64,000 nt of DNA from contig CP075495.1 of assembly GCA_021613535.1 (NCBI GenBank), forward strand, positions 372,001 through 436,000. The letters run 5' to 3'. Shown here piece after piece: positions 23,478-36,162 of the stretch (the stretch's first letter is position 1; each line of letters opens with the position of its first letter). The position numbers and the translations under genes are program-made. The notes beneath the pieces are model-generated. The model was not told the origin of the DNA and ran no database searches. It saw only the letters and a program-made list of their open reading frames with translations. This stretch comes from Adineta vaga. Its lineage: Eukaryota; Rotifera.

Positions 23478-26400
23478 ATGAGCGTCGAAAACGTGCTAAA
23501 GTCAAACGATAATTCGATTGGCGTGGAAGATGATCAGAAAAATGATATTACAAATAAAGCAAATCAATTCGAAGAAGGTAAGGACAAATAATTTGCTATC
23601 AAGAGTTCGAGGAAACATTCTTCTTTTCTAATGATGACTTTGAAAAATGATGCCGAGATCAATTTATCCATTTTGATCTTTATTTATAGGATTTCCGAAC
23701 GATGTCATTGGCGAAGATGAAAATACACGACGGACCTTAGTAAATCGATTACATTTAGCAAGTCAACTCGAACATTGTTTATTGAATGCTTATATTTACA
23801 CAGCCTGTTCGATTAAAAGTATTCCAGAAGAATTCGACGAACTCATCGATGGTCATCGAAATAGGCGTATGTCTATTCAATTTGAACGCGCACGTGAATG
23901 GAAACAAAGTGTGCTGATGGTAGCTCATGAAGAAATGATTCATCTCCATTATGTTCAATGTATGCTACGAGCACTCGGTGAAAGACCCTACTTTCAATTA
24001 CCACAAAAGAACGAAAAACATCATTGGTGGATCCCTAATTGGAAACCTAAGATTGGAGAAATTTTGGTAAATGATGGCAAAGGCACAATCGTTCCAATTG
24101 AATCGTGTACGCTTGAAAGTATAAAGCATTTCGTTCTATACGAATCGAGCGATCCTCTTCAAGTCATGGATCCTTTTGGCCAAGAAGCAACAAAATTATT
24201 TGAAAGATTATTCAATTTCGAAATTCGTCTTCGCATCGAAAGCATGTTAGCCGATATTGATGATACAATGCGCAACGATTTGGCTGAGAAACTGTTCAAA
24301 ATCTATACAGAGTTACCACCATTAGTGGAAACAGTACAAAAAATCCAAGCAGTTTCCTACGCCGCCGAGCTGCAGATCGACAAGGATGAATTTCATTTTC
24401 AATCAATTGGCGATTTCTATAATAATGGAATAGAACCATTGTACGACATAGCATTTGAAAAAAAATGGGTTAAATACAACAATATAGATCTTTTGGGTGA
24501 ACAACTTAATCCCAATATTGGTGCTGAAGGTTTTCTACCAGTTGGACCCATCTATCGATCTAAGAATTTTGAAAAAGAAGTTCATTCACCGAATTCAAAA
24601 GATCCTTATGATAATCGAAAGAATATAAGTAGAATTATCAAAGAAATAGTTGAAGAAGGTGAAGGATTCAATGAATTCAAGCAGAAAGCGGAATACATGC
24701 TGGATATAGTCGAAAAACCCGATGGTGCTCGCAATTATTTACTGGCATTATCTGCAGATATAAATAAAAAGAGTACTGAAACATCAGAATTTCTGCCAAC
24801 ATGCCAAAATGTAAGACAATCACATTTGTATCGTTTTGCTATGATAATGACGGCTTTTAAACAAGAAAAAAAACTAGCTAATCAAGTGAATACAACATTT
24901 GAAGTACATCGACAGCCGATAGATGTCAACGAAAATATCGAACTTAAACATATTTGCGAACAATTGCCACTCTATTTTAATGCTTGCTATCTTGTTATGA
25001 TTATGTGGCTTTCAAGAATGTATGAAGTCAAAGGATGGCAATTCGACAAATCTCGACGTCAAGCAATCGAAATGATTGCCACATGGCCTATAATGTCAAT
25101 TGGTGTTCGTCCTTTTCTGGAATTAGCCTCTTTTTTTCCAATTGATAAGATCAAATTGTTTTCAATCTGCTTGGATGATCTTCCTTCGTTGCCTGATAAT
25201 GCTCGTCAACTGTTTAAAATATACAGTGAAAGTGAAAGATCGGAAGAGATTAATGAAAAATTGGACGAATTTGCTTTGAACACATTGAAAGATATTGCTA
25301 AATGGGCAGAAGAAAAGCATAAGATCATAGAGAATTTGGCCATTACTGGTCATGAAAAAAAAATGATTCTCGCACGTCTAACTGGTCTCACCGTACTCAA
25401 AGAATTTGAACCGCAATTCACATTTCGGGAACATGGTGGCTATTCAAATAAACCGCCAGATCTCAGCTATCAATGGCAACATACTGACAGCAGCAAGTAC
25501 GAAGAAAATCCAGCGAGAACAGATGAAAATGATGATCCAATTAAAGTCTTTGAGAATATACTGTTACTACGTCTGCGTTTCTCAGGCTGGGGACACGCAC
25601 AACTGGCGACTGATCCAGATCCTCCGAACGATGAAAGTGGTTGTACAGGTACACATATGATACATGCAGCAGATGGAGAACGAGTCTTAAATCGTGCTCT
25701 TGTATGGCAAAAACATTTGAACGATCCTACTGAATTTGCTCGCGAACCCACCAATAATTTGCCGAAAATCGGTGTCAACTGCGTCAACATTTCTCTGATG
25801 GCTTCTGGTGAACATACAAAAGTGGGGTACATACCTTTATCAGTTATGCAATCGACGGGAGCCGTACAGACCAGCGGTACACAAATGGAACTTAGTATAC
25901 AGGGTCTAAACGAAGTCTTGCGATATACGCCGAATGATATTATTGAACAACCAGAAACACAAATACGCATCGATCTGTTGGACAAAGATGGAAAGAAACC
26001 ATTTCTGCTAGGAGAAAATCATTTGATTTGGAAGGATGGCGAACCGATCGATCCCTTTATTCTCTCCATCTCAAGTGTTCCAAACGAAACATCGAGTCAA
26101 GATATGAAATTGGAATTTCAACGAGAAATCTTTAATGAAAACAAATCTATGACCAATATGATGCCATTAGAACGTCTTCTTACAGCGCGTGGACCGGTAG
26201 GATTTGATAATGTATCAAATATACCAGCATGGGCTAAACTTCATTTCTTCAATGATGAAACAAAAATGTTAACACAAAACGAATATCCAAAGAATTATCT
26301 ACAAAAACGGGCACATCATCTGTTCAAGGTAATGCACGAAAAACTAGACACACACATTGAACAATTGACGGCTGAACAGGTGACTGATATTATTTCATTT

Positions 26401-27126
26401 GCTGAACGCATGAAATTAGTATCATTTCCACGTAATACTACCGTAGGATGGCTTTCAGCTCTTCTTCACTATGGTCATACAATTAGTGGAAAACTAGACA
26501 ATGGTCAAAACAGTCGAATACTTAAAACCATTTGTGATAAAACAGGTCTTTCTTGTTCAATCTTTGATGACGAAAATCGAAATGCAACTAATTCACGTTG
26601 GCTTATCAAATATACTTTAGGTATGATGGATACAGATGCTTTATCTTCTTTTGTTTTTGGTGAATTATATGTACCACTAAATATCGCCAAACCAAATAAA
26701 CAAATCAAATTCAGTAAAGAATGGCTCTATAATATTGATCTGTATCAAGCAATTGCAAGTTTTGGTTGTAGTTTTACGAAGCCTTTCTGGCGCAGTGATT
26801 ATATTATACAAGATAAACAAACTCGTACTCTCGCTATTAAAATTAATAAAAAAGATGAAATTATATTGATTGAAAGATGCGTCCAGGATTTTGGAACGTC
26901 TGGTTACGAATATACACAGGAGGGCTTTAAAGGTATAAAAAATTGTCATCAATACATTAAACTCGAACATGATATTCACAATAAGACCAAGTTTACATGG
27001 ATGATTATATTTGAAGCTGAAAATGCGGAGAGTGTTGTGTATATGACGAACTTTTTTGGCGAACAGAGTGCCATGGTCAATGAAGCACTTCAAAATAATT
27101 TTACACCCGATATTCTTGATTCATAA
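23478..27126 (+). CDS. Large VioB-type ferritin-like domain protein
   Basis: A short first exon (23478-23577), a 112-nt intron and one very long exon (23690-27126) give 3,537 nt, 1,178 residues. From residue ~50 the sequence matches the ferritin-like domain of the VioB/RebD family (iminophenyl-pyruvate dimer synthase type): NRLHLASQLEHCLLNAYIYTA, then HEEMIHLHYVQCMLRALGERPYF. The Glu in QLEHC and the EExxH in HEEMIH are the expected di-metal ligands. In bacterial VioB this domain is C-terminal, while here it is N-terminal and is followed by ~800 residues I cannot assign. The exon is more GC-rich than its neighbours and almost intronless, unlike local genes, which fits acquisition from bacteria or fungi. 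Substrate unknown; there is no indole-pigment partner gene nearby, so violacein-type chemistry should not be assumed. No signal peptide, so probably cytosolic. Confidence 0.8.
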
Positions 27127-27557
27127 GAATTATTTAAAATATTGCACGCATATTAAAAAAAAACTCTTTCTTTTTTTTCATTTTACGACATTTTTCAGCG
27201 ACGAACGTCTATATTTTTTCTTTCTTTCTTCTTATTAATCATGTATCGTTGATTTTATTTTTCTTTATGTAGTAAGTTGTAGTGAAACCATGTTAAATTG
27301 AAGGCTAATTTGAGGAACATTCTTCGCAATAGAATCTATTACAGTACTGATAAATAACGTCAATACATTCGAAGCGATTCTGTTTTCGTACAGAAACTGA
27401 TCGAGATACTCGCCTCTTCATAAAGAATAAACGTTAATAAATCATTTTTATGTTTAGGACATGGCGCATGTTTAGCCAATGATTCTCGAAAATTACATCT
27501 ACGACATAATAAATTTATTGATTAAAATACACAAAAAAAGAGAACGAATTTTTTAGT
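27127..27557. other. Intergenic between convergent genes
   Basis: Short AT-rich stretch with T-runs near 27165 and 27215. It carries the 3' ends of the ferritin-like gene (+) and the NIDO-AMOP-VWD gene (-). Confidence 0.45.
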
Positions 27558-30500
27558 CTATTGAAGTATCATTTGTGAAATCAATGATATGAAGAGTAAA
27601 ATGAATGAACAGATAAATGAAGAAGCACAATTCTGTTTGATATCGAAAACAATTTCATAAGTTGATGTTAAATTATAGATTGAATCTTGTGCACTAACTC
27701 GAACAGAAGTTGTAGTTGTACGATTATCGATTTTCTTTGGTACATTCCATTTAAATTCTCCAGTCAATTCATTAAGAGATGAATCATTTGGACTACGAAG
27801 AGATTTGTAAATAATATTCGAACTAAATTCACTTGTAGCTTGAAAAGAAATGTGTACTTGTTCACCAGTACGTACTGTTTGAGTGAGATTAAGATTAGAA
27901 TTGAATTTTGGAGGATTACGTATTGATTCTCGTTGTTGAATTTGTTCTTCTGCTGCTTGACGAGAATTAAGACCGAAAGCTGTATCACCAGTTACAAGAA
28001 TATCATAATAACATGTATGTTGATTTGGCGACCATAATGTTGAATTTGTAGAATTGAAATTAATTCCACAAGTTTCACGAGCATTTGTATCCAAAATACC
28101 ATTTGTAGAAACATCATAAGTTGGTCGATAATTTCGATTTTGTAATGAATAAAATGATGCATTATCATTTGAATCATAATAGAATAATGATCGATTAGGA
28201 TTAATTGCCCATGTCATACCGAATAACTATAAAAACAAAATTCAGATTTGATAATTATTTCTATAAAAGATAAAACTTACTTCATGTATTTGTTGTGCTG
28301 AAAGTGTATCAATAGTACCAATAATTGTACCAGAACTATTTCGTAAATCATTCGAACGATTACCATCGTAACCTCCAATTAATCCTAATGTCCAATTTCC
28401 TTTGAATTCTGCACTAATTGCAACATTAATATTCAATACTAATGTTGAGATTGTTGTTATATAGATTGGAGTTATTTGAATATTAACACCAATTGAATAT
28501 GAAAGTATCAATTGATTGTTACTAAGATTTTTTGAAATGGAAAAATCTTCAAAACGTAATGTAATTGTATTGAAAATTGTTTGTGAATCAGTGTCAAATG
28601 TAAGTTCATTACCATTGAGATGAATGAGAAGTTGATTTCGTCGAGATACTGTGATGCTCATATTATTTTGAGAACCAATTTTAGCAGCAAAAGCTTTGAT
28701 AGCTGTTGCATTGTTTGTACCTATTCCTATTGGTGTCGTACGAATTTGTGATTCGAATTGAAAAGGAATATTTGTATTAAATGAAATAGATGGTTGAGAT
28801 GGAATTGCCTATGAAGAAATGATATAATATGAATTTTTTTCAAATAAAATATTTTACATACGAGATATGTATATTCTCCATAACCATTAAAAGTATATGA
28901 AGTGCCATCGAGTGTAATAAAATGAGGATCACCTCAAGCACCACCAAATTGACCCATTGTATCACTTCCTATTCGTGATGGTCGCTTTCGAAGATATTTA
29001 TTACATTGTTCTGAATCAGATTGAAATTTACAACAAGAAATAAATGTTAAAACATCATGCAATTGATGATTCCAAAATGCTCGATCACTATGATAACGAT
29101 CATCACTTCCAGCACCAGTTCCTCGAGTTATAATTTGACCAGCTTGATTATAACAACACTGAGCACCGGCATTAAATTCATTCGATCGAATAGATCGAAA
29201 ACATGCTGATGCACTCTCTTCATTAAACTCTGATCGTCCTTGTTCCATGCAAGCAGGATCAGGTACGTATTGACCTCGTGCTACTTGAGCTTGCCGAAAA
29301 GTGTTTGGACAAGGTGGAAGATTTTGATTCCATGTCGAAGGATCTGGTTCATTATTACTCCAAACATCACAATTCAGATTTGGTGCTCCTTCAATTATCT
29401 TAATCACATTTTTGACCATTTGATAACCTGAATACGCTCCTGTTGATACTACTGCTACACGAATAAGTCCAATAAAAATATCAGTTAAAGGTAAAAGACG
29501 AGTTTGTTGATGAGCAATTGTTGATAAATCAATTTGTAAAGTTTGACGACCCAATTGTGGTTGAATATTTGAAGCAAGTGGAATAACAGTATCAACTTTA
29601 ATATTCACATCAGAATTCAATGATCGTTGTCGACGACTCATTCGTTCTTCGTCAGGTTTTAATATAACATATTCAATATTAATAGAAGAATTAGGTAAAA
29701 GTCCAGATAATGATGCTGATGAAAACATCCATTCAAGTTCAATTGTATCATTCCAATAAACAGCGTGTGTAACCGTACCATTCTGACGTAGAATAATATC
29801 TTCATTTGCCCAAATATCATTTGTCATTGGCATATATGTAAATGAACCCAAAGATATGGAAGTATTACCACCATCAAAAGACACATTTAATTGAATATTA
29901 CCAGTATATGCTGCAAGTGGCGAAACACATGAAGCTCGATATTGATTACGAACTAAACCCCGAACAGTACCGAATTCACCAAAATAACAGAGAATCTCCG
30001 TTGAATTTGAATCAAAACAGAGACCTTGTAAATTAATTGTTGTGCCACCAATTTGAGGACCACGTACAGGAAAATGAGTAAGACTTTCATACTCACTACA
30101 TCCACCTGCTTCGATATCCGTAGTATCAATACGAAAAACAAAGAGACCAGGAACATTAACATTACTTTCATTGACGAGTAATGTAATGTTACTTGTACGA
30201 GAGTATTGAAGCATTCTTGATACAACTCCATCACCTGCATTAAAACCTGCTTGGCCGTATGGTCCGTTCGGATTTTTACTAGCCCACTGAAGATCATTGT
30301 ATAAAAAGAATGCAAAACTACGTGACTCATCAGTAACTAATACCATTTGTAAAGTATTCAAACGATCTATTCTAGTAGGAAAATATCCAACTTGATACCA
30401 TGTACCTGTGATAATCATTAATGGTTCAAATGTTGACTCTCGTGGAAAATATTGACGAACGAATTGTGTAGCCTTATTAAATACTTCCGTTGCTACATTA

Positions 30501-30910
30501 CTTGAATTGCCATTGGTCATATTTCTAAGATAAACCTGATGATAAACACTATTATCAGATGAATTACTCGTATTTCCACGTGTGTCAATATCAGACCAAA
30601 ATGGAGTAATCAAACGTTGATTGTTACCAATAGGAAATTCAATTGGAGTGTAAGTAGATATACCACTCAAGAAAGAGAAAAGACCATTATTTGCTTGATA
30701 AATTTGACGATGATTATTATCAAAATATGGAAATATGTAAGGTAATGATATCGGACCAAGACTTTCATCATCATTACGTACCATCATTGTATCCCCCACA
30801 CCCAAACCAAAGGGAAAGAAATCATTGAGAGATTGAATTGCTTGAATAACATGTTGTTCTCCAATGTTATTGAGAAGGCATACAATGAAAATGAATGTTC
30901 TTTGAAACAT
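27558..30910 (-). CDS. NIDO-AMOP-VWD surface protein (mucin-4/SUSD2-like) with an internal TGA
   Basis: Three exons, 28862-30910, 28281-28808 and 27558-28226, each a multiple of three (2,049, 528 and 669 nt), give 1,082 codons. The order is: signal peptide; NIDO domain (about residues 40-270: GLFSFLSG, ITPFWSDIDTRG, ITGTWYQVGYF, FNAGDG); an IPT/TIG-like region beginning RGPQIGGTTI; an AMOP domain rich in Cys (NLPPCPNT, DPACMEQG, AQCCYNQAGQ, CCKFQS); a VWD domain (GDPHFITLDG, FNGYGEYTYL, LGLIGGYDGNRSNDL); and a C-terminal hydrophobic tail without cytosolic residues, which suggests a GPI anchor. NIDO-AMOP-VWD proteins are adhesive cell-surface glycoproteins; many N-x-S/T sites fit. The only defect is TGA at 28934-28936, exactly where the conserved Trp before GDPHF should be, one base from TGG. 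With that stop the product would end after AMOP. Confidence 0.82.
28934..28936 (-). other. In-frame TGA at the conserved VWD tryptophan
   Basis: The codon lies between FGGA and GDPHFITLDG. Related proteins read WGDPHF. The rest of the 1,082-codon frame is intact. Confidence 0.8.
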
Positions 30911-31440
30911 TTTGTGTTCTTCCTATACACGATCGAGTATAAATAGTCTACAATGCTGACATAGCTTTCATGATTTTATTGAAAAATGTTTATGAGTAAT
31001 TGTGAGGTGTGTCAATATTATAGACGATGATTTAAAAAGAAAAAGGAAGTAAATATTATTTATTTATTTATTTATTATGTCTTAGATTTATTTTCAGATG
31101 AAAATATCGATGAATAATCATGTTTTAACCAAGGAATTCCGAGTAAATATAATAAATGTGAATTATGGCACTCTATCGATTACTCATATTTCTACTCAGT
31201 CTATGTATGAATAAATTGTTTGCTTTCAAGTTTCAAATGAACTACCCTATTTGAAAACTCTTCGAAGCACGATGCATATTTAATCGTATCTCATAATGAT
31301 CTATTTACAGTATTACTTCCACATCATACAATGCATATGTACGAAAATGTTGTTTGAGAAAAATTCAAGAAGTTGTCATGGCTATTTATGAATAGAATGG
31401 ATAAAAAGAGATTATAGTTAATTTTAGTCAAAATTTATTC
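30911..31440. other. Upstream region of the NIDO-AMOP-VWD gene
   Basis: No gene is seen. A TTTA microsatellite (ATTTATTTATTTATT) is at about 31059-31076. Confidence 0.4.
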
Positions 31441-31449
31441 AAGGAATAA

Positions 31450-32700
31450 ATAATATGAACAAGATAATATTGGTTTTTCTAATGAATATCGTGATTTTTT
31501 ACTTGACTCAATACATCATAAAACATTACAAATCATTTTAACTTCATTGAATACTTTTCTTCAATCATCGGCGACCTATTCTGGATTAAATGAATCAATC
31601 ATGTGGTGGAATATATACATAACTTTTAATCAATATTCTTTGTTTGAAAGAATTCATCTAGGATTAAATAAAAATATGGAGAAACAGTATCCACATCAAT
31701 ATTCTTCAACACTACGTCAGAAAACACCATTATAAATTCGATTAAAACACATCTTAATTATTTCTCATTATTAATGGGTAACATATCTATACAAGAATGG
31801 ATTAAAATATTTTGTGGATTATCATTTCATCCATTAATGTGAAAATATCGTAAAGAAAAGGACAATATTTGTAAATAACATCTTATGGACACTTGGAGAT
31901 CATGTAGGTGTAGCAAATACAAAGCAATTAGCGAAAAGACGACATAAAAATGGAAAATTTCCAATATAAAGTTATTCTTACTGTCAGTAGTAATGATCGT
32001 GAAACGAGTGAAAAGATTTCAAATCATTTATGTATTAATGGATTTCGTCTTTTATGTCATCTATGTATTTCTCCATCACAATCAAATGAATTTGTTTTAT
32101 GAAAAACTTCTCTAAAACACGATTTATCAATTTTACACAATTATCATTCATTGATACAATTATCATAGATAATATTGATGAATCGAAGAAAATTTCTCAA
32201 AATCTTTCACTGCGTTTAAAACAAACGATGTAAGAAAATATTTTGAAATATCAACAATTGATCAAATTAATCGAATCGATGATATGGATGGAAATACTGC
32301 ATTACATACTGAAACGAATTATGGAGAATTAAGAACACTTCGAAATCAATTAACAAATCGTACTGCATATGAAGAAGCTCATACCTTAGAAATTCAACAA
32401 CTTTTCCAACGTACAAATGATACAAATCGATTTGTTGTCGATTCATTTCCTGAACTTTTCGAATGGGTACTTGATTATGATGATTTAAGTTTATAACGTT
32501 CACAATTTTGACGAAAAATATTAAATTCATTTAAAATTGATTGAAAAGATCTTCAATTATCAACAATTTTTTTGTAAAACATTAACCAAATTTTTCGAAC
32601 ATTTTTTCATGTCATTATCTTCAACAGAAATTATTTATCGATTGGCTTATTCAACAAGCAATGGAAAAAACGACTTCCATCTATATTCTAAGAGTTTACA
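31450..32700 (+). pseudogene. Ankyrin-containing gene relic
   Basis: Protein-like pieces follow each other on the plus strand but are cut by stops and shifts: SIQEWIKIFCGLSFHPL (31790-31840, then TGA), LWTLGDHVGVANTKQLAKRR (31880-31950), an ankyrin-like start DDMDGNTALHTETN (32280-32320) with FVVDSFPELFEWVLDYDD (32430-32490), and SLSSTEIIYRLAY (32610-32650) that shifts frame into NKQWKKRLPSI. At least six stops or shifts occur. The block order looks like an intracellular ankyrin protein of a lineage-specific family. It meets the LRR relic tail to tail. Confidence 0.55.
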
Positions 32701-33175
32701 ATTTCTTTAGGAAAAGTATTGTGCTGTACAATCAAATATTGAAGATTAAGTATATTCAAAATACTACTTGGAACATGAGTTATTTGTATATGAGACAATA
32801 GTAAAGAATAGACATTTTCAAGTTTATAAACCTCGGAAGAAATAATCGAAATCTTTGTTCCATTAAGTCGAATTTCTGATATATTAGTAAATAAAAGAAT
32901 ATTAGACATGTGTATAATTGGATTGCAATTCATATCAAGACGACGAAGTGTTTCACTTTCTGTCAGAGTTAGGATTTCAGTAAAGATATTTTTGTAAAGT
33001 GTTAATTAATTAAGTTTTGCTAAACTCAATAATTCACTAAGACTTGGTAAATGAGTAAGAGAATAAATAATCTTCGAACTTTTCGGAGAGTTGATAATTT
33101 ATTAGTCGTTTTTGTGATTGGAGTAATTGTTATACTGAGACTATGAAGTTTTTGAAGGTTAAATTGACTATCTGA
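32694..33175 (-). pseudogene. Leucine-rich-repeat gene relic
   Basis: On the minus strand, five or so LRR-like units: LPSLSELLSLAKLN, then (after a stop) LTESETLRRLDMNCNPI, LLFTNISEIRLNGTKI, LENVYSLLLSHIQITHVP and LNLQYLIVQHNTFPKEI. The L-x2-L-x-L-x2-N spacing is clear. The open part is only 32688-32933; a stop near 33010 and no start upstream make it a fragment of a larger LRR protein. Confidence 0.5.
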
Positions 33176-34388
33176 GACAATGCAGAAAAGAAAAATTGTT
33201 ATATGGAATAATTATGAGATAATGATACCATTGGTGAATAACGTATTCATTATGTCTAAAGTTGTTATAAATTTTTCAAACAGAAAACATTTTCAGGGAC
33301 GATACTTTCAGCTTATCGAAGTTGAATCATAACTAACGAAGAGTCATTTGAATCTAAAATAGCTGTACGTTTATTCCGGTCCTTGTTGTCTGTAATCGAA
33401 CCTGATAGAAAATGGAAATTGAGAAAGAATATCCAAAGCATTGGTATATTGATCACATCGTACACTTCTCTTTTCTGATTTTCCACAATATTTCATTAGT
33501 GAACAACAGCAACAGAAAATAAAAAAAAAATAAACGATTTTAAATTTGATCTCTTTTGTTTCAAACACTGTTTTTAATCTTACTGAACGTTTTGACCTAA
33601 AAAATTTAAGTGAAGGTAAAAAGTCATACTTTCGTTCAAACCATTAGCCAATATGTTTATGGCAAATATTCGTTTTTAATTTCACAATGGATAAGATGAG
33701 TTAATAATTATCAAATAAAACAGAAGAGAAAATTACTTTGTGATATGAATGTATAATATCAATCACAAAACGTTTTGAACGATAATTAAAAGATATATTT
33801 GATGCATTAAATGAAATATTGATTAAGTTTATAATCATTTGATACATATTGAATCTAACTGAATAAAAGATTTTGCTATTATTTTTTCAAATATTGCATC
33901 TTGGTAGAAAATATGAAGAGACTCATGATTATTATCAAAGAACAATAGAAATACAAAAAGAGATATTTTATTCTCACACTTAAAATAGTATTTACTATAG
34001 TTCAGAAAACATTGGTTGTATGCATGTCTATCTGTCTGTATCAGGGTCAAAGGTCAAGGGTTAAAGAAAAAACTTTCCTTAAAAGAATCTCAAAGATTGA
34101 AAACTGAGAGCAGGGTGAGGTGGGAGACAAAGGTAAAGGGTAAACGATTAAAAGTTAAAGATCATACATACCCAAATTTTTAGAAGTTTTCTTTATTTTA
34201 ACGAAAAACTCGATAATTAAGACTTGTTTCTAGCAAGAAAAGCAACTCAAAATAAAAAAGCTTACAGCGTTGAGGAAAGCAAAGGAAAAACATAAACTTA
34301 ATGCAAAATATCATAAAACTTTCGATTCACCAAAACAATAGAAATTATAAAAAGAAACTGAAAAACAAAGTATTATGAAAACTCTCTT
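33176..34388. other. Intergenic, about 1.2 kb
   Basis: Open frames at 33371-33568 and 33835-34050 (both -) are not convincing. At 34047-34160 the motif AAAGGTAAAGGGTTAAA recurs in slightly different forms (a loose purine-rich repeat). No gene called. Confidence 0.4.
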
Positions 34389-36162
34389 TTAAATATCATC
34401 TTCAGTTTCTCTTATCATTTTCAATAATTTTTGAATATACTTGGTTGGTACATGCTTTCCTTGACCTTGATTGCAATAGATACTGAAAGCAGCAATTCGG
34501 ACAACTCGGTCCGATTCCCAGACACTAAGATATTCTCGTTCTCTTGCCGTCATTGGTTCTTCTAGCCAATCTCTTAAAAGAAGATTACCTAAATTTTGAC
34601 CAGAAATAATATTATACAGTTTTGTCAATGGAACGGATGTTGAATTCAATTTCTGCTGAGCTCGACGATAAACTTGGGCGAACACATCCCGAGATTCAGC
34701 AGCATTTCCACTTATAGACCGAGCAGCGTAGTTCTTTTTCACTGCACGATCATAGTCGATTCCATAAGAGATACCATCATCAGGATTGTCTTTTTTCATT
34801 GCACGATCATAATCGATTCCATAAGAGATTCCATCATCACCATTTCCATTCAAAGACCGAGCAGCGTGGTTCTTTTTCATTGCACGATCATAATCAATTC
34901 CATAAGAGATTCCATCATCAGCATTTCCACCCACAGATTGAGCAGCATTGTTCTTTTTCACTGCACGATCATAGTCGATTCCATAAGAGATACCATCATC
35001 AGGATTGTCTTTTTTCATTGCACGATCATAATCAATGCCGTAAGAGATTCCGTCATCACCATTTCCATTCAAAGACCGAGCAGCGTGGTTCTTTTTCATT
35101 GCACGATCATAATCAATGCCGTAAGAGATTCCGTCATCAGCATTTCCACTTACCGACCGAGTAGCGTGGTTCTTTTTCATTGCACGATCATAATCAATGC
35201 CGTAAGAGATTCCATCATCAGCATTTCCACCCACAGATTGAGCAGCATTGTTCTTTTTCATAGCACGATCATAATCGACTGTATAAGTGATTTGATCATC
35301 ATGATTGTCTTTTTTCAATGCACGATTATAATCAATTCCATAAGAGATTCCATCATCAGCATTTCGACTGGAGCTTAAGTGTGGCTGTGCTACGCTGCCG
35401 ATATCGGTACAAATTGAAGATGGTTTCACACTGGAAAGAGTAGAAAAGTGAAGGTTTGATCTGAAGTCATTGAAATCAGTAGAGTGAAGTTTACCTGTAT
35501 TCTTTTTCCTTTTGATAAAATGCTAAAACACGCCGGGCTAAACGTCGACAATGCTCATAATGTGAATAATCGGCAACATTATCTAATTGTTTGCCTTCAG
35601 ATAGCTGTTGATTAAACATTTCAATCATATGCAAACAATGAGGTCCGTGTATTAACATAATTCCATTATTGTAAGGATCAGTTAGAGGCCATGGTAATCC
35701 ATCGTCATCTGTTGTAAACAATAGTCCTTTGCCATCTGAAATTTTTTAAAACAATAAGTTAGACACCTCAACAGGATCTTACATTTTGTGTCTCTTACCT
35801 TCTGTATTACTAGGCGTCGCGAATGATATATTTTGTGCCAGTTCTTTTCGTTCTCTTGAAACATAATGTTTCCATTTTTTTTCTGTCCATACTGAACAGT
35901 TAGCCAGTTTCTGATCACGTGCATATGCCAAGTCGACACTTGTACAAACACAATCATTCTGTGACAAATGTTGATCACAATCTGTAGTACAATAACATTT
36001 TCCTGTGGATCGACGTCGACTACAAAATCCTTTCAAAGCCTCCGATGAACCGTCCACTTGTTCGCAAACCAGTTTACGACCGCCGCTATAACTTTTGTTC
36101 TGAGCTAAAGAGATCGCCAGAAATAAGGAGAGTGTTACAACAATTAATAGTAACACTTTCAT
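34389..36162 (-). CDS. Secreted protein with nine KK-punctuated tandem repeats
   Basis: Three exons, 35799-36162, 35495-35735 and 34389-35430, join in phase (1,647 nt, 548 aa). The start is the ATG at 36162, because it begins a signal peptide (MKVLLLIVVTLSLFLAISLA); the frame is open 17 codons further upstream. Residues ~25-85 are Cys-rich (KCYCTTDCD, NDCVC). A middle domain has HGPHCLHMIEMFNQQL and SHYEHCRRLARRVLAFYQ. Then come nine copies of DDGISYGIDYDRAMKK (residues ~220-440; the first two are diverged), separated by links such as NHAARSLNGNG and NP, with a larger two-unit block duplicated. The C-terminal ~100 residues are a helical domain (LLRDWLEEPMTAREREYLSVW). Each repeat ends in KK, a dibasic site for prohormone convertases, so it could be a multicopy peptide precursor; no Gly precedes KK, so the peptides would not be amidated. 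A structural repeat is the alternative. Confidence 0.8.
34720..35380 (-). repeat. Coding tandem repeat of the secreted protein
   Basis: Nine DNA units of about 57-81 bp within exon 3. The inner copies are nearly identical, with a two-unit block repeated almost exactly (34755-34960 against 35000-35130), which points to recent unequal exchange. The opposite strand is also open across the block (34674-35378), which is a by-product of the repeat. Confidence 0.85.

Noticed and set aside
25470-25985. 171-codon minus-strand frame
   Set aside because: Shadow of the ferritin-like gene, which has clear domain support on the other strand.
31547-31735. 62-codon frame as a gene of its own
   Set aside because: It is part of the longer ankyrin-type relic, which continues in other frames on both sides.
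34674-35378. 234-codon plus-strand open frame
   Set aside because: It lies antisense to the repeat exon of the secreted protein and is open only because the repeat unit has no stop on either strand.
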